This document shows, piece after piece, positions 1 to 8,267 of a stretch of DNA of 64,000 nt. The first letter of the stretch is position 1. Every line of letters starts with the position of its first letter. Below the pieces are notes generated by a model. The model saw nothing but the letters and a program-made list of their open reading frames with translations, was not told the DNA's origin and searched no databases. Source of the stretch: an uncultured Clostridium sp. (GTDB lineage: Bacteria > Bacillota > Clostridia > TANB77 > CAG-508); assembly GCA_958438515.1 (NCBI GenBank), contig CAUBRZ010000001.1, positions 62,001 through 126,000 of the forward strand. Direction: 5' to 3'. Made by a program: the position numbers and the translations under genes.

Positions 1-18
1 ATTATATTAGGTGATAAT

Positions 19-1260
19 ATGATATCAAAAGATAAAAAAGTAAAACACATAAGAATTACATTAAAAAGAATAATAGGTTTTTTAGCCCTTATTTTAATTA
101 TATTATATTGTATTATATTTTATAACTATTATCTTAATAAAAATGAAGTATATGCAAAAGAAACAAATGCAAATATAGTAAATGAATTTAAATTAAGTAA
201 TGCAGAGAAAATAAATTTAGATGAAATAATAGAAAGTAATACAAAAAACAATAAAAAAGAAGAATATATAACAGAAGAAATAGATTTAGAATATATAACA
301 AAATACCAAACAAATAGTAATCTTCCTAAAGGAACAATACAGGTTATTCAAGAAGGAAGAGAAGGAAAACAAGAAATAGTAAAAAGAAGAATTTATGAAA
401 ATGAACAGATGATATCTGAAGAACAAATAAGTAGCAAAGTTACAATAGCTTCAGTAAGTAAAATAGTTGAAGTTGGGGCAGGAAATTATATAAGTACATA
501 TAAAGTAAAACAAGGGGATACAGTTTATGTTACATCAGATAGAATTAATGTTATGGTAGAACCAAATATGGAAGCGCAAAAAATAGCTACATTAAACAAA
601 GCTGATAATTTAAAAGTATTAGCTTTACAAGGGGATTGGTATAAAATATCAAGTTCAGGTATTGTTGGATATGTAAAAACAGAAAATACAACATATATAA
701 ATCCAAATGAAAAATATAAATATTATAACTCAAATACATCATCTGGCAATTCTTCAGAAAATATTCAAAAACTAAGTTTTGATATGGCTTTAAATAAACC
801 AAGTGGACTTAGTTTGGAGCAATTTAAAAAAGTATTGACAGATAAAAAAGATACTAATAAAGTTTTTATAAATAATGCTGAATACTTTTATTATATAGAG
901 AAACAATATAAGATAAATGGACTCTTTGTGGCAGCTGTTGGAATTCATGAAAGTGGATGGGGAACATCAAAAATTGCAAATGAAAAACACAATTTATTTG
1001 GATATGGTGCATATGATTCAAACCCATATAATGGAGCTTATCAATTTTCTAATTATTCAGAATGTATTGATTTAATTGCAAGAGTATTTGTTAAATATTA
1101 CTTAAATCCTAAAGGAACAGCTATATATGGCAATGAAAAAGCATTAGGCACATACTATAATGGAGCAACTTTATCTGCTATAAATAAAAAATATGCAACA
1201 GATAAAAATTGGGCTAATGGAGTATATAATAATATGAAATATTTGTATAATAAATTGTAA
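19..1260 (+). CDS. SH3-domain N-acetylglucosaminidase (GH73-like cell-wall hydrolase)
   Basis: 413 aa. A single N-terminal membrane segment (about residues 15-37) anchors an extracellular protein. A bacterial SH3 domain lies at about residues 165-225, ending in a WYKI...GYV pattern. The C-terminal glucosaminidase domain (about 290-413) holds the motif AAVGIHESGWGTS with the likely catalytic Glu311, followed by NLFGYGAYD. Family knowledge: such enzymes cleave the glycan strands of peptidoglycan during growth or separation. The ATG is chosen because an AGGTGAT ribosome site precedes it. It is separated from the next gene by a promoter. The fold is confident; the exact physiological role is not. 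Confidence 0.85.
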   Translation: MISKDKKVKHIRITLKRIIGFLALILIILYCIIFYNYYLNKNEVYAKETNANIVNEFKLSNAEKINLDEIIESNTKNNKKEEYITEEIDLEYITKYQTNSNLPKGTIQVIQEGREGKQEIVKRRIYENEQMISEEQISSKVTIASVSKIVEVGAGNYISTYKVKQGDTVYVTSDRINVMVEPNMEAQKIATLNKADNLKVLALQGDWYKISSSGIVGYVKTENTTYINPNEKYKYYNSNTSSGNSSENIQKLSFDMALNKPSGLSLEQFKKVLTDKKDTNKVFINNAEYFYYIEKQYKINGLFVAAVGIHESGWGTSKIANEKHNLFGYGAYDSNPYNGAYQFSNYSECIDLIARVFVKYYLNPKGTAIYGNEKALGTYYNGATLSAINKKYATDKNWANGVYNNMKYLYNKL

Positions 1261-1267
1261 AAAATTC

Positions 1268-1296
1268 TTGCTATTTTTTATGATTTATTGTATGAT
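1268..1296 (+). promoter_or_regulatory. Sigma-A type promoter
   Basis: TTGCTA at 1268-1273 and TATGAT at 1291-1296 are separated by 17 bases, upstream of the small membrane protein gene at 1364. It would drive the 1364-5230 group. Confidence 0.55.
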
Positions 1297-1363
1297 ATAA
1301 AAGTATAATGATTATAAGGAATATTTTGTCAAAAAAGACCTTAAGTGAAAGGGGCATAATGAA

Positions 1364-1771
1364 ATGAAAAAAACAATTTTAATTGTTACAGTTTTAGTAA
1401 CTATGGTAGGAATATTTTTAGGAACAACTAAAACCTATGCAGAGTCAAAAGCAATTGATAATAAAACAGAAAGCCAAATAATTCAAATGAAAGAAAATGC
1501 TAGTAATTCATTAGAAGATTACAAAGAAAAATATGGATCTGATACATATGGAGTTGTAGCATACATATTGAATTTGGTTAGGATTTACAGTATACCACTA
1601 TGCTTTTTAGGAATTGCAATAGGTGCAATTCACCAGTACATAATAGGTATAAGAAAATTGGATACTTTAGAAAAAGGTATGGCCTTAATTGTAACTTTTG
1701 TAACAATATTAATTATATGCCAAATATTACCACTAGCATTTGCTGTGTTTGTAAAATTTGGAAGGGGGTAA
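1364..1771 (+). CDS. Small secreted/membrane protein, pilin-like (TrbC/VirB2-type topology)
   Basis: 135 aa. It has an N-terminal signal-like hydrophobic segment ending near TYAES, a charged middle, and two further membrane segments (about residues 62-85 and 103-125). This layout resembles small conjugative or secretion pilins of the VirB2/TrbC type, but no diagnostic motif is present, so the assignment rests on topology only. AAAGGGG precedes the ATG at good spacing. It ends three bases before a TadZ/CpaE-like ATPase gene, which suggests the two belong to one envelope machine. Confidence 0.55.
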   Translation: MKKTILIVTVLVTMVGIFLGTTKTYAESKAIDNKTESQIIQMKENASNSLEDYKEKYGSDTYGVVAYILNLVRIYSIPLCFLGIAIGAIHQYIIGIRKLDTLEKGMALIVTFVTILIICQILPLAFAVFVKFGRG

Positions 1772-1774
1772 CAA

Positions 1775-4066
1775 ATGAAAGTATTATTTGCTGTAAGTAA
1801 TGAAGAGATATCTGAATCCATTGTAAAAAAATATCAAAAGGAATACAAACAAATTATTTCATATAAAAATGTTTATTACTTTAATGCAATACTAAAAGAA
1901 TTACAAAAAGATAAAACATATGACAGAATAGTAATAAGTGAGGATTTAGAGGCTTTTACACATACGCAATATGATCAAATCGATAAATTTATTTTCGAAA
2001 GATTAGATAGCATTAGTGATGAAGCATCAAATTTAAAAGGAAACGACATTCCAATTATTTTAATTTGTTCAGACAGGAGAACAAAATCTGAAGAAATGCT
2101 AGTTAAACTATTTGGAATAGGTGTTTATGATGCAATCTTAGGAACAGATAGAAGTGTTGATGAAGTATGTAAATTAATAAATAGACCTCGTTCAAAAAAA
2201 GAAGCAAAAATTTATTACAATATTGATTCAGAGGATGTAAATTATCAAAGTGAAAATGAAAATGATGTAAGTGAAATGGAGATTCAAAATATACTTGCAC
2301 ATTATCAAAGACTAGGAAAAAATGAAGACAGATATATAGATAGTTTTAATAATATTGCAGCACAATATAATGATACTCAACTTAGAATTATTAGCAAATT
2401 TTTACCACTAAATGTAAGAGCAGTATTAGAGGAAAGATCACCTAAATATCAACAAATAATGTCATTTAATAATAGCGTTTCAGATATATTAAGAAACCAA
2501 GATAAAAAAGTTGAAGAAGGACCTAGTGAAAGATTATTAGTATCAAAAACAAAAGACACAATAATGTCTAAACCAGTAGTTATACCATCATCAGTTAATA
2601 TGAACGGAAATAGAAAATTAGCAAGAGTAAAACCAAAATCAATTAACACTCTAAATGATATAGCTGAAAAACAAGGTCAAACTAAACAAGACTTTTTTGA
2701 AGAACCTCAAATAATGCCAGAAGAAATATTAGAAGATACACAAAATAGTTTTAATGATAATATACAAGAAGAACCACAAATAGAACCAATAAAAAGAGGA
2801 AGAGGAAGACCAAGAAAAAATCCTTTACCAACAGAAGAACAAATGAACAAACAACCTAAAAGAGGAAGAGGAAGACCAAGAAAAAATCCTTTACCTGAAA
2901 CTATTGAGCAAGAAGAAAATATAATGGCACCAATCTTACCAATGGGACCAGAAGAAGAACAACCAAGTATTGCTAGTATACTACCAGGAGTAGAAGAAAC
3001 AATATTACCAGGTATTGATGAAATGCCACAAGAACAAGTAAAAGAAACTTTTGAAAATCATGGTAATAATCAAGAAGTACCTAATATTAATAGCAATTAT
3101 AATAATTATGGAAGTACTAATAACGAAAACTTTGGAGTTTTACCAGGTGTTAATAAAATAGAGAAAGAACCAATAAATCAAGAATATATAGATTTGTCTA
3201 GTTTACTAACACCAGATAAAAAAATTGTTACATTTGTTGGTACAAGCAAAAATGGAACATCATTTATAGTAAATAATTTAGCACAATTATTATCAACAAC
3301 AGGAGTAAATGTAGCGATATTAGATACAACAAGAAATAGAAATTCTTATTATATTTATACAAAGAATGAAGAAGAATTAAGAGAAATTGCAGCACATAGT
3401 ATACCAGATTTAGCACAGGGAATGGCAAGAGGAATTAGTGTAAATAAAAATTTAACAGTTTATACATCTTTGCCAGATGAAAATGATGCTATAAAAAATA
3501 CGGATAGAATATTAGAAACATTACTAAAAAAACATTCTTTAATTTTAATAGATACAGACTTTGAGACACCAATTAGATATTTTGAGCAATCTCAAGAGAC
3601 ATATCTAATACAAACATTAGATGTATTAACTATTCAACCACTAACAGCTTTTCTAAGAGAATTAAAAGCCAAAAATATATTAGATGAAAAGAAACTAAGA
3701 GTTATATTAAACAAAACTGTAAAAATCAGAGGAATAACAGATAAAACAATAATAGGTGGTATGGCTTATTATAATGATCCAGCTATGTCTTTTATGACTG
3801 AATTGTTTGATAGAACTTTAATGAAATATGTAGCTATTCCATTTGAAGAACAAACATATACAAAATATCTTGAAGGTATTATAGAATGTGATATATCATT
3901 AAAAGGATATTCTAAAATATTTATGCAAACACTAAAAGAATTGGCAAATATGGTATATTCATCACAATCAAATTATAGACCACCATCAGTAGGTGGATAT
4001 GGAACAAAAAACACATTTACGCCAAGTATGAATAACACATTAGATCAGATGAAAAATAACTACTAG
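1775..4066 (+). CDS. TadZ/CpaE-like protein: receiver-like domain, AT-hook linker, MinD-like ATPase
   Basis: 763 aa. The N-terminal 130 residues look like a degenerate receiver domain (VLFAVSNEE, IPIILICSD). A long low-complexity linker carries two identical AT-hook units (KRGRGRPRKNPLP, residues 340-352 and 362-374) encoded by an exact 38-base repeat. The C-terminal part from about residue 480 is MinD/ParA-like, with KIVTFVGTSKNGTS; the P-loop GTSKNGTS (489-496) lacks the usual GK lysine. A receiver followed by an atypical MinD domain is the architecture of TadZ/CpaE, which localises Tad pilus machinery. The AT-hooks are unusual for that family. The pilin-like protein upstream and the GAF protein downstream are probably co-transcribed. 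Confidence 0.65.
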   Translation: MKVLFAVSNEEISESIVKKYQKEYKQIISYKNVYYFNAILKELQKDKTYDRIVISEDLEAFTHTQYDQIDKFIFERLDSISDEASNLKGNDIPIILICSDRRTKSEEMLVKLFGIGVYDAILGTDRSVDEVCKLINRPRSKKEAKIYYNIDSEDVNYQSENENDVSEMEIQNILAHYQRLGKNEDRYIDSFNNIAAQYNDTQLRIISKFLPLNVRAVLEERSPKYQQIMSFNNSVSDILRNQDKKVEEGPSERLLVSKTKDTIMSKPVVIPSSVNMNGNRKLARVKPKSINTLNDIAEKQGQTKQDFFEEPQIMPEEILEDTQNSFNDNIQEEPQIEPIKRGRGRPRKNPLPTEEQMNKQPKRGRGRPRKNPLPETIEQEENIMAPILPMGPEEEQPSIASILPGVEETILPGIDEMPQEQVKETFENHGNNQEVPNINSNYNNYGSTNNENFGVLPGVNKIEKEPINQEYIDLSSLLTPDKKIVTFVGTSKNGTSFIVNNLAQLLSTTGVNVAILDTTRNRNSYYIYTKNEEELREIAAHSIPDLAQGMARGISVNKNLTVYTSLPDENDAIKNTDRILETLLKKHSLILIDTDFETPIRYFEQSQETYLIQTLDVLTIQPLTAFLRELKAKNILDEKKLRVILNKTVKIRGITDKTIIGGMAYYNDPAMSFMTELFDRTLMKYVAIPFEEQTYTKYLEGIIECDISLKGYSKIFMQTLKELANMVYSSQSNYRPPSVGGYGTKNTFTPSMNNTLDQMKNNY
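2792..2895 (+). repeat. Two 38-base direct repeats encoding AT-hooks
   Basis: 2792-2829 and 2858-2895 are identical and lie in the same reading frame, 66 bases apart. Each encodes one GRGRP core with basic flanks, the DNA minor-groove binding motif. Confidence 0.9.
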
Positions 4067-4090
4067 AAATTTTAAGGAGGGAAAACTTAA

Positions 4091-5230
4091 GTGATAATAG
4101 CAGTCGTAGTCATATTAGTTTTAATCGTATTAGGACTTGTGATTTATAATGTAAAGATACATCAAAAAATACAAAGATTTAAGAACATGAATCAAAAGGT
4201 TACTAATTTATCTGTTGTACAAGACTTTATGAATGCTATAGGAGAGACATCTTCTGTAGAAGAAAAGATTAAAAAGATAAATGACATATTAATTGAAAGA
4301 TATGAAATTAAATATTCAACAATAGTTGTATTTGATGGTGCTCAATATCAAGTTAAAGCATCAAATGTAGATCCAAAGCATTGGGATTCATTAAAAACTT
4401 TACATCAGGTAGATATGTTTAAAGATAGTATTGAATCTGCGATACCAAAATATGTAACAGTAAATAATGAAAACGAAAGACTTCCATATCAACAAATGGA
4501 ATTTGGAAGAGCAAAATCTGCTATATTTTTCCCTCTATATATAGATAATGTATATATAGGATATTGGATTATAGAAAGTGGAACACCTCATGATTTTGAC
4601 AATGTAGATACAACAGTATTAGAAGTAATAAAAGAAAATATTGTTTCTATATTAAAAACAGTAGTACATCAAAAAACATTAGAATCAATAGTGAGAAAAG
4701 ACTTGTTTACAGGATTATATTCAGAAGAATACTTATATGGAGAAGGAAAAAGAGTAATTGACCAATATACAATTTCAACTATATGTATGTTTAAAATAAT
4801 CAATATACAACAAATCAATAAGAATTATAGTAGAGAATTAGGAAACAAAGTAATTACTAAGATAAGTGAGTACATAAAAGAAAGTTTAGCACAAGAATAT
4901 GTATTTGTTCGTTATATGGGGCCAAAATTTGTAATTGCATTTTCAGGAGTAGAAGCAAATGGTGTAGCAGACTTCTTGAATGAATTAAAAGAGAAAATAG
5001 AAAATATGAAGATAACATTAGATGAAAAAGAGTTAAAGGAATTAAATTTAGTTGTAAATTCTAAAACCAAAACATCTAAAAATGGTAATAATGAGCAAAT
5101 AGCAACACCTCAATTAAATTTTGTTATATCATCATATTATAAAGGGACAGGTTTAGAAGAGGTTTTAAAGAAAGAAGAAGAATATTTAGATAATGCAGAT
5201 ATAAATGAAAGTGATATCACTAGCATATAA
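4091..5230 (+). CDS. Membrane-anchored GAF domain protein with degenerate GGDEF domain
   Basis: 379 aa from a GTG start behind AAGGAGGG. One N-terminal membrane helix (residues 2-20) is followed by a GAF-like domain (about 45-195) and a GGDEF-fold domain (about 205-360). The GGDEF domain start is recognisable (RKDLFTGLYSEEYL, compare DxLTGLxNR). The active-site loop reads RYMGPKFVIAF at residues 274-284, so the catalytic GGDEF signature is absent and cyclic-di-GMP synthesis is unlikely. It probably acts as a sensor or scaffold. It lies 24 bases after the TadZ-like gene. Confidence 0.65.
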   Translation: MIIAVVVILVLIVLGLVIYNVKIHQKIQRFKNMNQKVTNLSVVQDFMNAIGETSSVEEKIKKINDILIERYEIKYSTIVVFDGAQYQVKASNVDPKHWDSLKTLHQVDMFKDSIESAIPKYVTVNNENERLPYQQMEFGRAKSAIFFPLYIDNVYIGYWIIESGTPHDFDNVDTTVLEVIKENIVSILKTVVHQKTLESIVRKDLFTGLYSEEYLYGEGKRVIDQYTISTICMFKIINIQQINKNYSRELGNKVITKISEYIKESLAQEYVFVRYMGPKFVIAFSGVEANGVADFLNELKEKIENMKITLDEKELKELNLVVNSKTKTSKNGNNEQIATPQLNFVISSYYKGTGLEEVLKKEEEYLDNADINESDITSI

Positions 5231-5248
5231 AAAGGAGGATTATAAACT

Positions 5249-5503
5249 ATGGAATTTGATAAAACAATGCATTTTGAAGTTGAAAGAGAGGAAAATGTAA
5301 AATGCCAAGAAATATTAAAAGAAGTATATCAGGCATTGGTAGAAAAGGGATATAATCCAATTAATCAAATTGTTGGATATATTCTATCAGGAGATCCAAC
5401 ATATATAACAAGCCATAATGATGCAAGAAACAAAATAAGAACAATTGAAAGAGACGAATTACTAGAAAAAATGGTAAAAAATTATATAGGACTAGATGAA
5501 TAA
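5249..5503 (+). CDS. ireB: IreB family regulatory protein (UPF0297)
   Basis: 84 aa, full length for the family, with the typical start MEFDKTMHF and the conserved NPINQIVGYILSGDPTYITSH segment. In enterococci IreB is a substrate of the PASTA kinase IreK and a negative regulator of cephalosporin resistance. A strong AAAAGGAGG precedes the ATG. It is followed after three bases by ruvX, the arrangement found across Firmicutes (yrzL-yrrK-yrzB). Confidence 0.92.
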   Translation: MEFDKTMHFEVEREENVKCQEILKEVYQALVEKGYNPINQIVGYILSGDPTYITSHNDARNKIRTIERDELLEKMVKNYIGLDE

Positions 5504-5506
5504 GAT

Positions 5507-5941
5507 ATGAGAATTTTAGGAATAGATTATGGAGATGCAAGAGTTGGCATAGCAATAACAGATGAATTAAATATAACAGCACAAGGATTAGAAACAATAC
5601 AGCGAAATGGTTCTGATAAAATAGTATTAAGAAGATTAGATGAAATTTTAGAAATCTATGATGTAGAAACAATAGTTGTCGGAATGCCATTAAATATGAA
5701 TGGAACAATATCAAAAAGAGCTGAAATAACTGAAAAATTCATTCATAAATTAAAATGTAAATACAATAAAATAAAAATAGACACAATTGATGAAAGATTA
5801 ACAACAGTAGAAGCTCATAGAACAATGAATTTTTTAGAAGTAAATAAGAATAAAAAGAAAAATATAGTAGATACTATATCTGCAGTATATATTTTAGAAA
5901 CTTATTTAAATAAATTAAAAAATACGTTGCAAAAAAATTAA
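5507..5941 (+). CDS. ruvX: Putative Holliday junction resolvase / pre-16S rRNA nuclease RuvX (YqgF)
   Basis: 144 aa with the RNase-H-like core: MRILGIDYGDARVGIAITDE at the N-terminus, VVGMPLNMNG in the middle and DERLTTVEAHR near the C-terminus, supplying the acidic residues. The family is involved in 16S rRNA 5' processing and has been proposed as a resolvase. It begins three bases after ireB, which implies translational coupling. Confidence 0.92.
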   Translation: MRILGIDYGDARVGIAITDELNITAQGLETIQRNGSDKIVLRRLDEILEIYDVETIVVGMPLNMNGTISKRAEITEKFIHKLKCKYNKIKIDTIDERLTTVEAHRTMNFLEVNKNKKKNIVDTISAVYILETYLNKLKNTLQKN

Positions 5942-5955
5942 AAATACGATATTAT
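5927..5955 (+). promoter_or_regulatory. Possible promoter for the yrzB-like gene
   Basis: TTGCAA (5927-5932) and TATTAT (5950-5955) with a 17-base spacer overlap the 3' end of ruvX. Confidence 0.4.
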
Positions 5956-6008
5956 AATTAAAATATAAATAATATTTAATATTTTAAAATTTGAAAGGAG
6001 AAAAAATT

Positions 6009-6317
6009 ATGGATGAAAATTACGAAGGAGAGGAACTAGATAATATAGTAATATTAAATGATGAAGATGGAAATGAAGTAAAATTTGAATTTTTAGATTT
6101 AGTAGAACTAGATGAAGAAGAATATGTAGTACTATTACCAGTTACAGAAGAAGGAGAAGAAGAAGAAGGAGAAGTTGTTATTTTAAAAGTAGAAGATAAC
6201 GATGATGAAGATGCAGAAGAAGAATCTTATGTAAGTATTGAAGATGAAGAAATACTAAATAAAGTATTCGAAATATTTAAAGAAAAATTTAAAGATGACT
6301 TTGATTTTGTAGACTAA
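6009..6317 (+). CDS. DUF1292 family acidic protein (YrzB-like)
   Basis: 102 aa, extremely acidic. The N-terminal half (NIVILNDEDGNEVKFEFLDL...VVLLPV) matches the DUF1292/YrzB pattern, and a long Glu/Asp run lies in the middle. The ATG at 6009 is preferred over an upstream TTG because GAAAGGAG lies at 5993-6000. It is the third member of the ireB-ruvX-yrzB cluster. Function unknown. Confidence 0.8.
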   Translation: MDENYEGEELDNIVILNDEDGNEVKFEFLDLVELDEEEYVVLLPVTEEGEEEEGEVVILKVEDNDDEDAEEESYVSIEDEEILNKVFEIFKEKFKDDFDFVD

Positions 6318-6335
6318 TTTTGTTTAAGGTAGGTG

Positions 6336-6370
6336 GTGAAGGAGAAAATATTTTATTTCCTTCACTCTTT
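6336..6370 (+). terminator. Intrinsic terminator after the yrzB-like gene
   Basis: GTGAAGGA (6336-6343) pairs with TCCTTCAC (6358-6365), followed by TCTTTTG. Confidence 0.7.
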
Positions 6371-6419
6371 TGTTTAAGGGATAAAAACAAAGATAAAAGG
6401 AAAAGGAGAAGGATCACAA

Positions 6420-6905
6420 ATGAAAAATTTTTCAACATGGATGTTAGTTATGTTTATGATTATGTTCTGGGTATTTAGAATAATAGTAGCATTAGGAGTA
6501 GAATTAAATTGGGACTTAGGAGGAATAGAACCACTTAATCAGCAAATGGAAATAATATTATTATTTGTTACATTAGTATCATTGTTATTAGTAGTAAAAA
6601 GAAAAATAATAGGAGGATTATTATATTTATTATCATATGGAATGTATTTTGGGATAGATTTAGTAAATAATGCACAAAACTTACTAACAGCAATGGAAAC
6701 TCAAACCGATGTTAATACATATATAAATTTATTTATGTCATTAATAGGAATGATTATACCAATAGCTGTAATGCTAGACTTATTAATGGATAAAGGTAGA
6801 AGAAATCATCCTAAAGATAAAAAAACAGATTGGTTTTATGATAATGAAGAATTTGACAGAAAAATGGATGATAGGGCAGATAAAAACAATTATCGAACAC
6901 TTTAG
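6420..6905 (+). CDS. Hypothetical membrane protein
   Basis: 161 aa with about four hydrophobic segments (roughly residues 7-25, 40-58, 62-80 and 100-122) and a charged C-terminal tail rich in Asp and Lys. No family is recognised. AAAAGGAGAAGG upstream of the ATG supports translation. It is a stand-alone unit between the terminators at 6336 and 6989. Confidence 0.6.
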   Translation: MKNFSTWMLVMFMIMFWVFRIIVALGVELNWDLGGIEPLNQQMEIILLFVTLVSLLLVVKRKIIGGLLYLLSYGMYFGIDLVNNAQNLLTAMETQTDVNTYINLFMSLIGMIIPIAVMLDLLMDKGRRNHPKDKKTDWFYDNEEFDRKMDDRADKNNYRTL

Positions 6906-6988
6906 ATAGAAAAAAATAAAAATAGTTTATTTTATATGGCATATTGTATTAAATAAAGATAACTAGAAATAAGTTAATATATAAAAAG

Positions 6989-7025
6989 ACAAGCCTATAA
7001 AAGAATATTACTTTTATAGGCTTGT
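6989..7025. terminator. Bidirectional terminator hairpin
   Basis: A perfect 15-bp stem (6989-7003 with 7011-7025, loop 7004-7010). On the minus strand it is followed by CTTTTT, so it ends the gene at 7045-7386. On the plus strand it is followed by TTTG. Confidence 0.8.
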
Positions 7026-7044
7026 TTGAAAGACTTTAAATTTG

Positions 7045-7386
7045 TTACTTATCAGTATTCAATGTTGCTTTGTTACAATAGTATAGTAAAAAATCCTGAA
7101 TAATTGAATGTGGACGCATAAACTCAAAAATATTAGGTTCATTACTATGAATAGTAGTATATTCAAAAAAAGGAACATCTTTTGAATCAAAAACAGTTTG
7201 AGTTACTGTAATAGATGTGAATTCTGGAATAAGACTACATAATTTCTTAGCATTTTCATTGCAATCAGGTGCAAACCACTTGACCATATGAGACATTTGG
7301 TCTAAAAAGGTTGCCCGATCAATGTGACCTTTGTAAGTTTTATCGTTGCTCACATAAATAAGATCAATCATGTCTTTGTCTTTCAT
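7045..7386 (-). CDS. Hypothetical protein, atypical codon usage
   Basis: 113 aa, no family recognised and no membrane segment. An AGGAGG eight bases before the ATG is a strong translation signal. Isoleucine is coded mainly by ATT where neighbours prefer ATA, and base composition looks less AT-rich, which suggests acquisition from elsewhere. It contains an in-frame CGG (minus-strand codon at 7317-7315, in HIDRAT). Read as Arg it gives the full 113 aa. Shifted as in the plus-strand genes it would stop after four more codons. Its leader contains alternative hairpins (see the feature at 7418-7457). Confidence 0.6.
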   Translation of the reverse strand: MKDKDMIDLIYVSNDKTYKGHIDRATFLDQMSHMVKWFAPDCNENAKKLCSLIPEFTSITVTQTVFDSKDVPFFEYTTIHSNEPNIFEFMRPHSIIQDFLLYYCNKATLNTDK

Positions 7387-7417
7387 TGCTATTACCTCCT
7401 AAATTTTATTAAAAAAT

Positions 7418-7457
7418 CAAAGGCTAGCAAATAACCTTTGACTTTTTCAAAGGTTAT
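7418..7457 (-). promoter_or_regulatory. Attenuator-like leader with mutually exclusive hairpins
   Basis: On the minus strand, ATAACCTTTGA (7457-7447) can pair with TCAAAGGTTAT (7441-7431). The TCAAAGG part (7441-7435) can instead pair with CCTTTGA (7424-7418), which is followed directly by TTTTTT. The second pairing is a terminator and the first excludes it. The element sits between a TATACT (7483-7478) and the ribosome site of the 113-aa gene. Confidence 0.5.
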
Positions 7458-7680
7458 AAAAAACTTTTGTAAAACTAAGTATACTACAAAATGAAATAAA
7501 ATGCTAGTATTAAAGGCTAAAAAAATAGAAAATAATAATTGGAAATAACAAAAATATGTTAAAAGTAATAAGCAAACAGATTTGTCAACTAATTAAATAA
7601 AATTAAATAGAAATCAAATTTTTATTGATTGATAAAAGTTAAATATAAAATTAAAAGTAAAATAGTTATATGGAGGTAGT

Positions 7681-8193
7681 ATGGAACTAAAGGAATTAAT
7701 AGGAAAGGATGAATTAGATAAAAGAATAGGAGAACTAGCAAAGAAAATAGATGAAGACTATGAAGGTCAAGAAATGGTAGCAATATGTGTATTAAATGGA
7801 GCAGCTTTTTTTACAGTAGAATTAACATTAAAAATGAAAACTAAAATGAAGGTTGAGTTTGTAAAAATATCAAGTTATAGAGGGACTGAAAGTACTGGTG
7901 AAATAATAAAATATTTAGATATAGATAAAGAAAAAATTATGGGCAAGAATGTACTAATAATTGAAGATATAGTTGATACAGGAAGAAGCATGAATTATTT
8001 AGTAAAACATTTAAAGGAAAAAGAACCTAAAGATATAAAAGTGTGTACTCTTTTGAGTAAGCCAAGTAGAAGAGAAGTAGAAGTAAATATAGATTATCTA
8101 GGATTTGAAGTACCAAACCAATTTATAATAGGATATGGATTTGATGATGAAGAAGGATTACATAGAAATGTTCCATATATAGGATGTAAATAA
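7681..8193 (+). CDS. hpt: Hypoxanthine phosphoribosyltransferase
   Basis: 170 aa, a usual length. The PRPP-binding motif VLIIEDIVDTGRSM is intact, and the N-terminal CVLNGAAFF and C-terminal GFDDEEGLHRNVPYIG match bacterial HPRTs. The enzyme salvages hypoxanthine (often guanine) to the nucleotide using PRPP. GGAGG sits six bases before the ATG. The 295 bases upstream hold the leader of the divergent 113-aa gene and otherwise nothing recognised. Confidence 0.93.
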   Translation: MELKELIGKDELDKRIGELAKKIDEDYEGQEMVAICVLNGAAFFTVELTLKMKTKMKVEFVKISSYRGTESTGEIIKYLDIDKEKIMGKNVLIIEDIVDTGRSMNYLVKHLKEKEPKDIKVCTLLSKPSRREVEVNIDYLGFEVPNQFIIGYGFDDEEGLHRNVPYIGCK

Positions 8194-8267
8194 TTAATTT
8201 GTGTACTAAAAAAATTTGTAATAATATTATTAAAAAAAGGAATACCTTAATAAAAAGGAGGTTTCTT

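Noticed and set aside
587..802. Minus-strand ORFs of 60-120 codons opposite conserved genes
   Set aside because: They are shadows of real plus-strand genes: no ribosome sites, low-complexity Leu/Ile/Phe-rich products and no family features. The same applies throughout the window.
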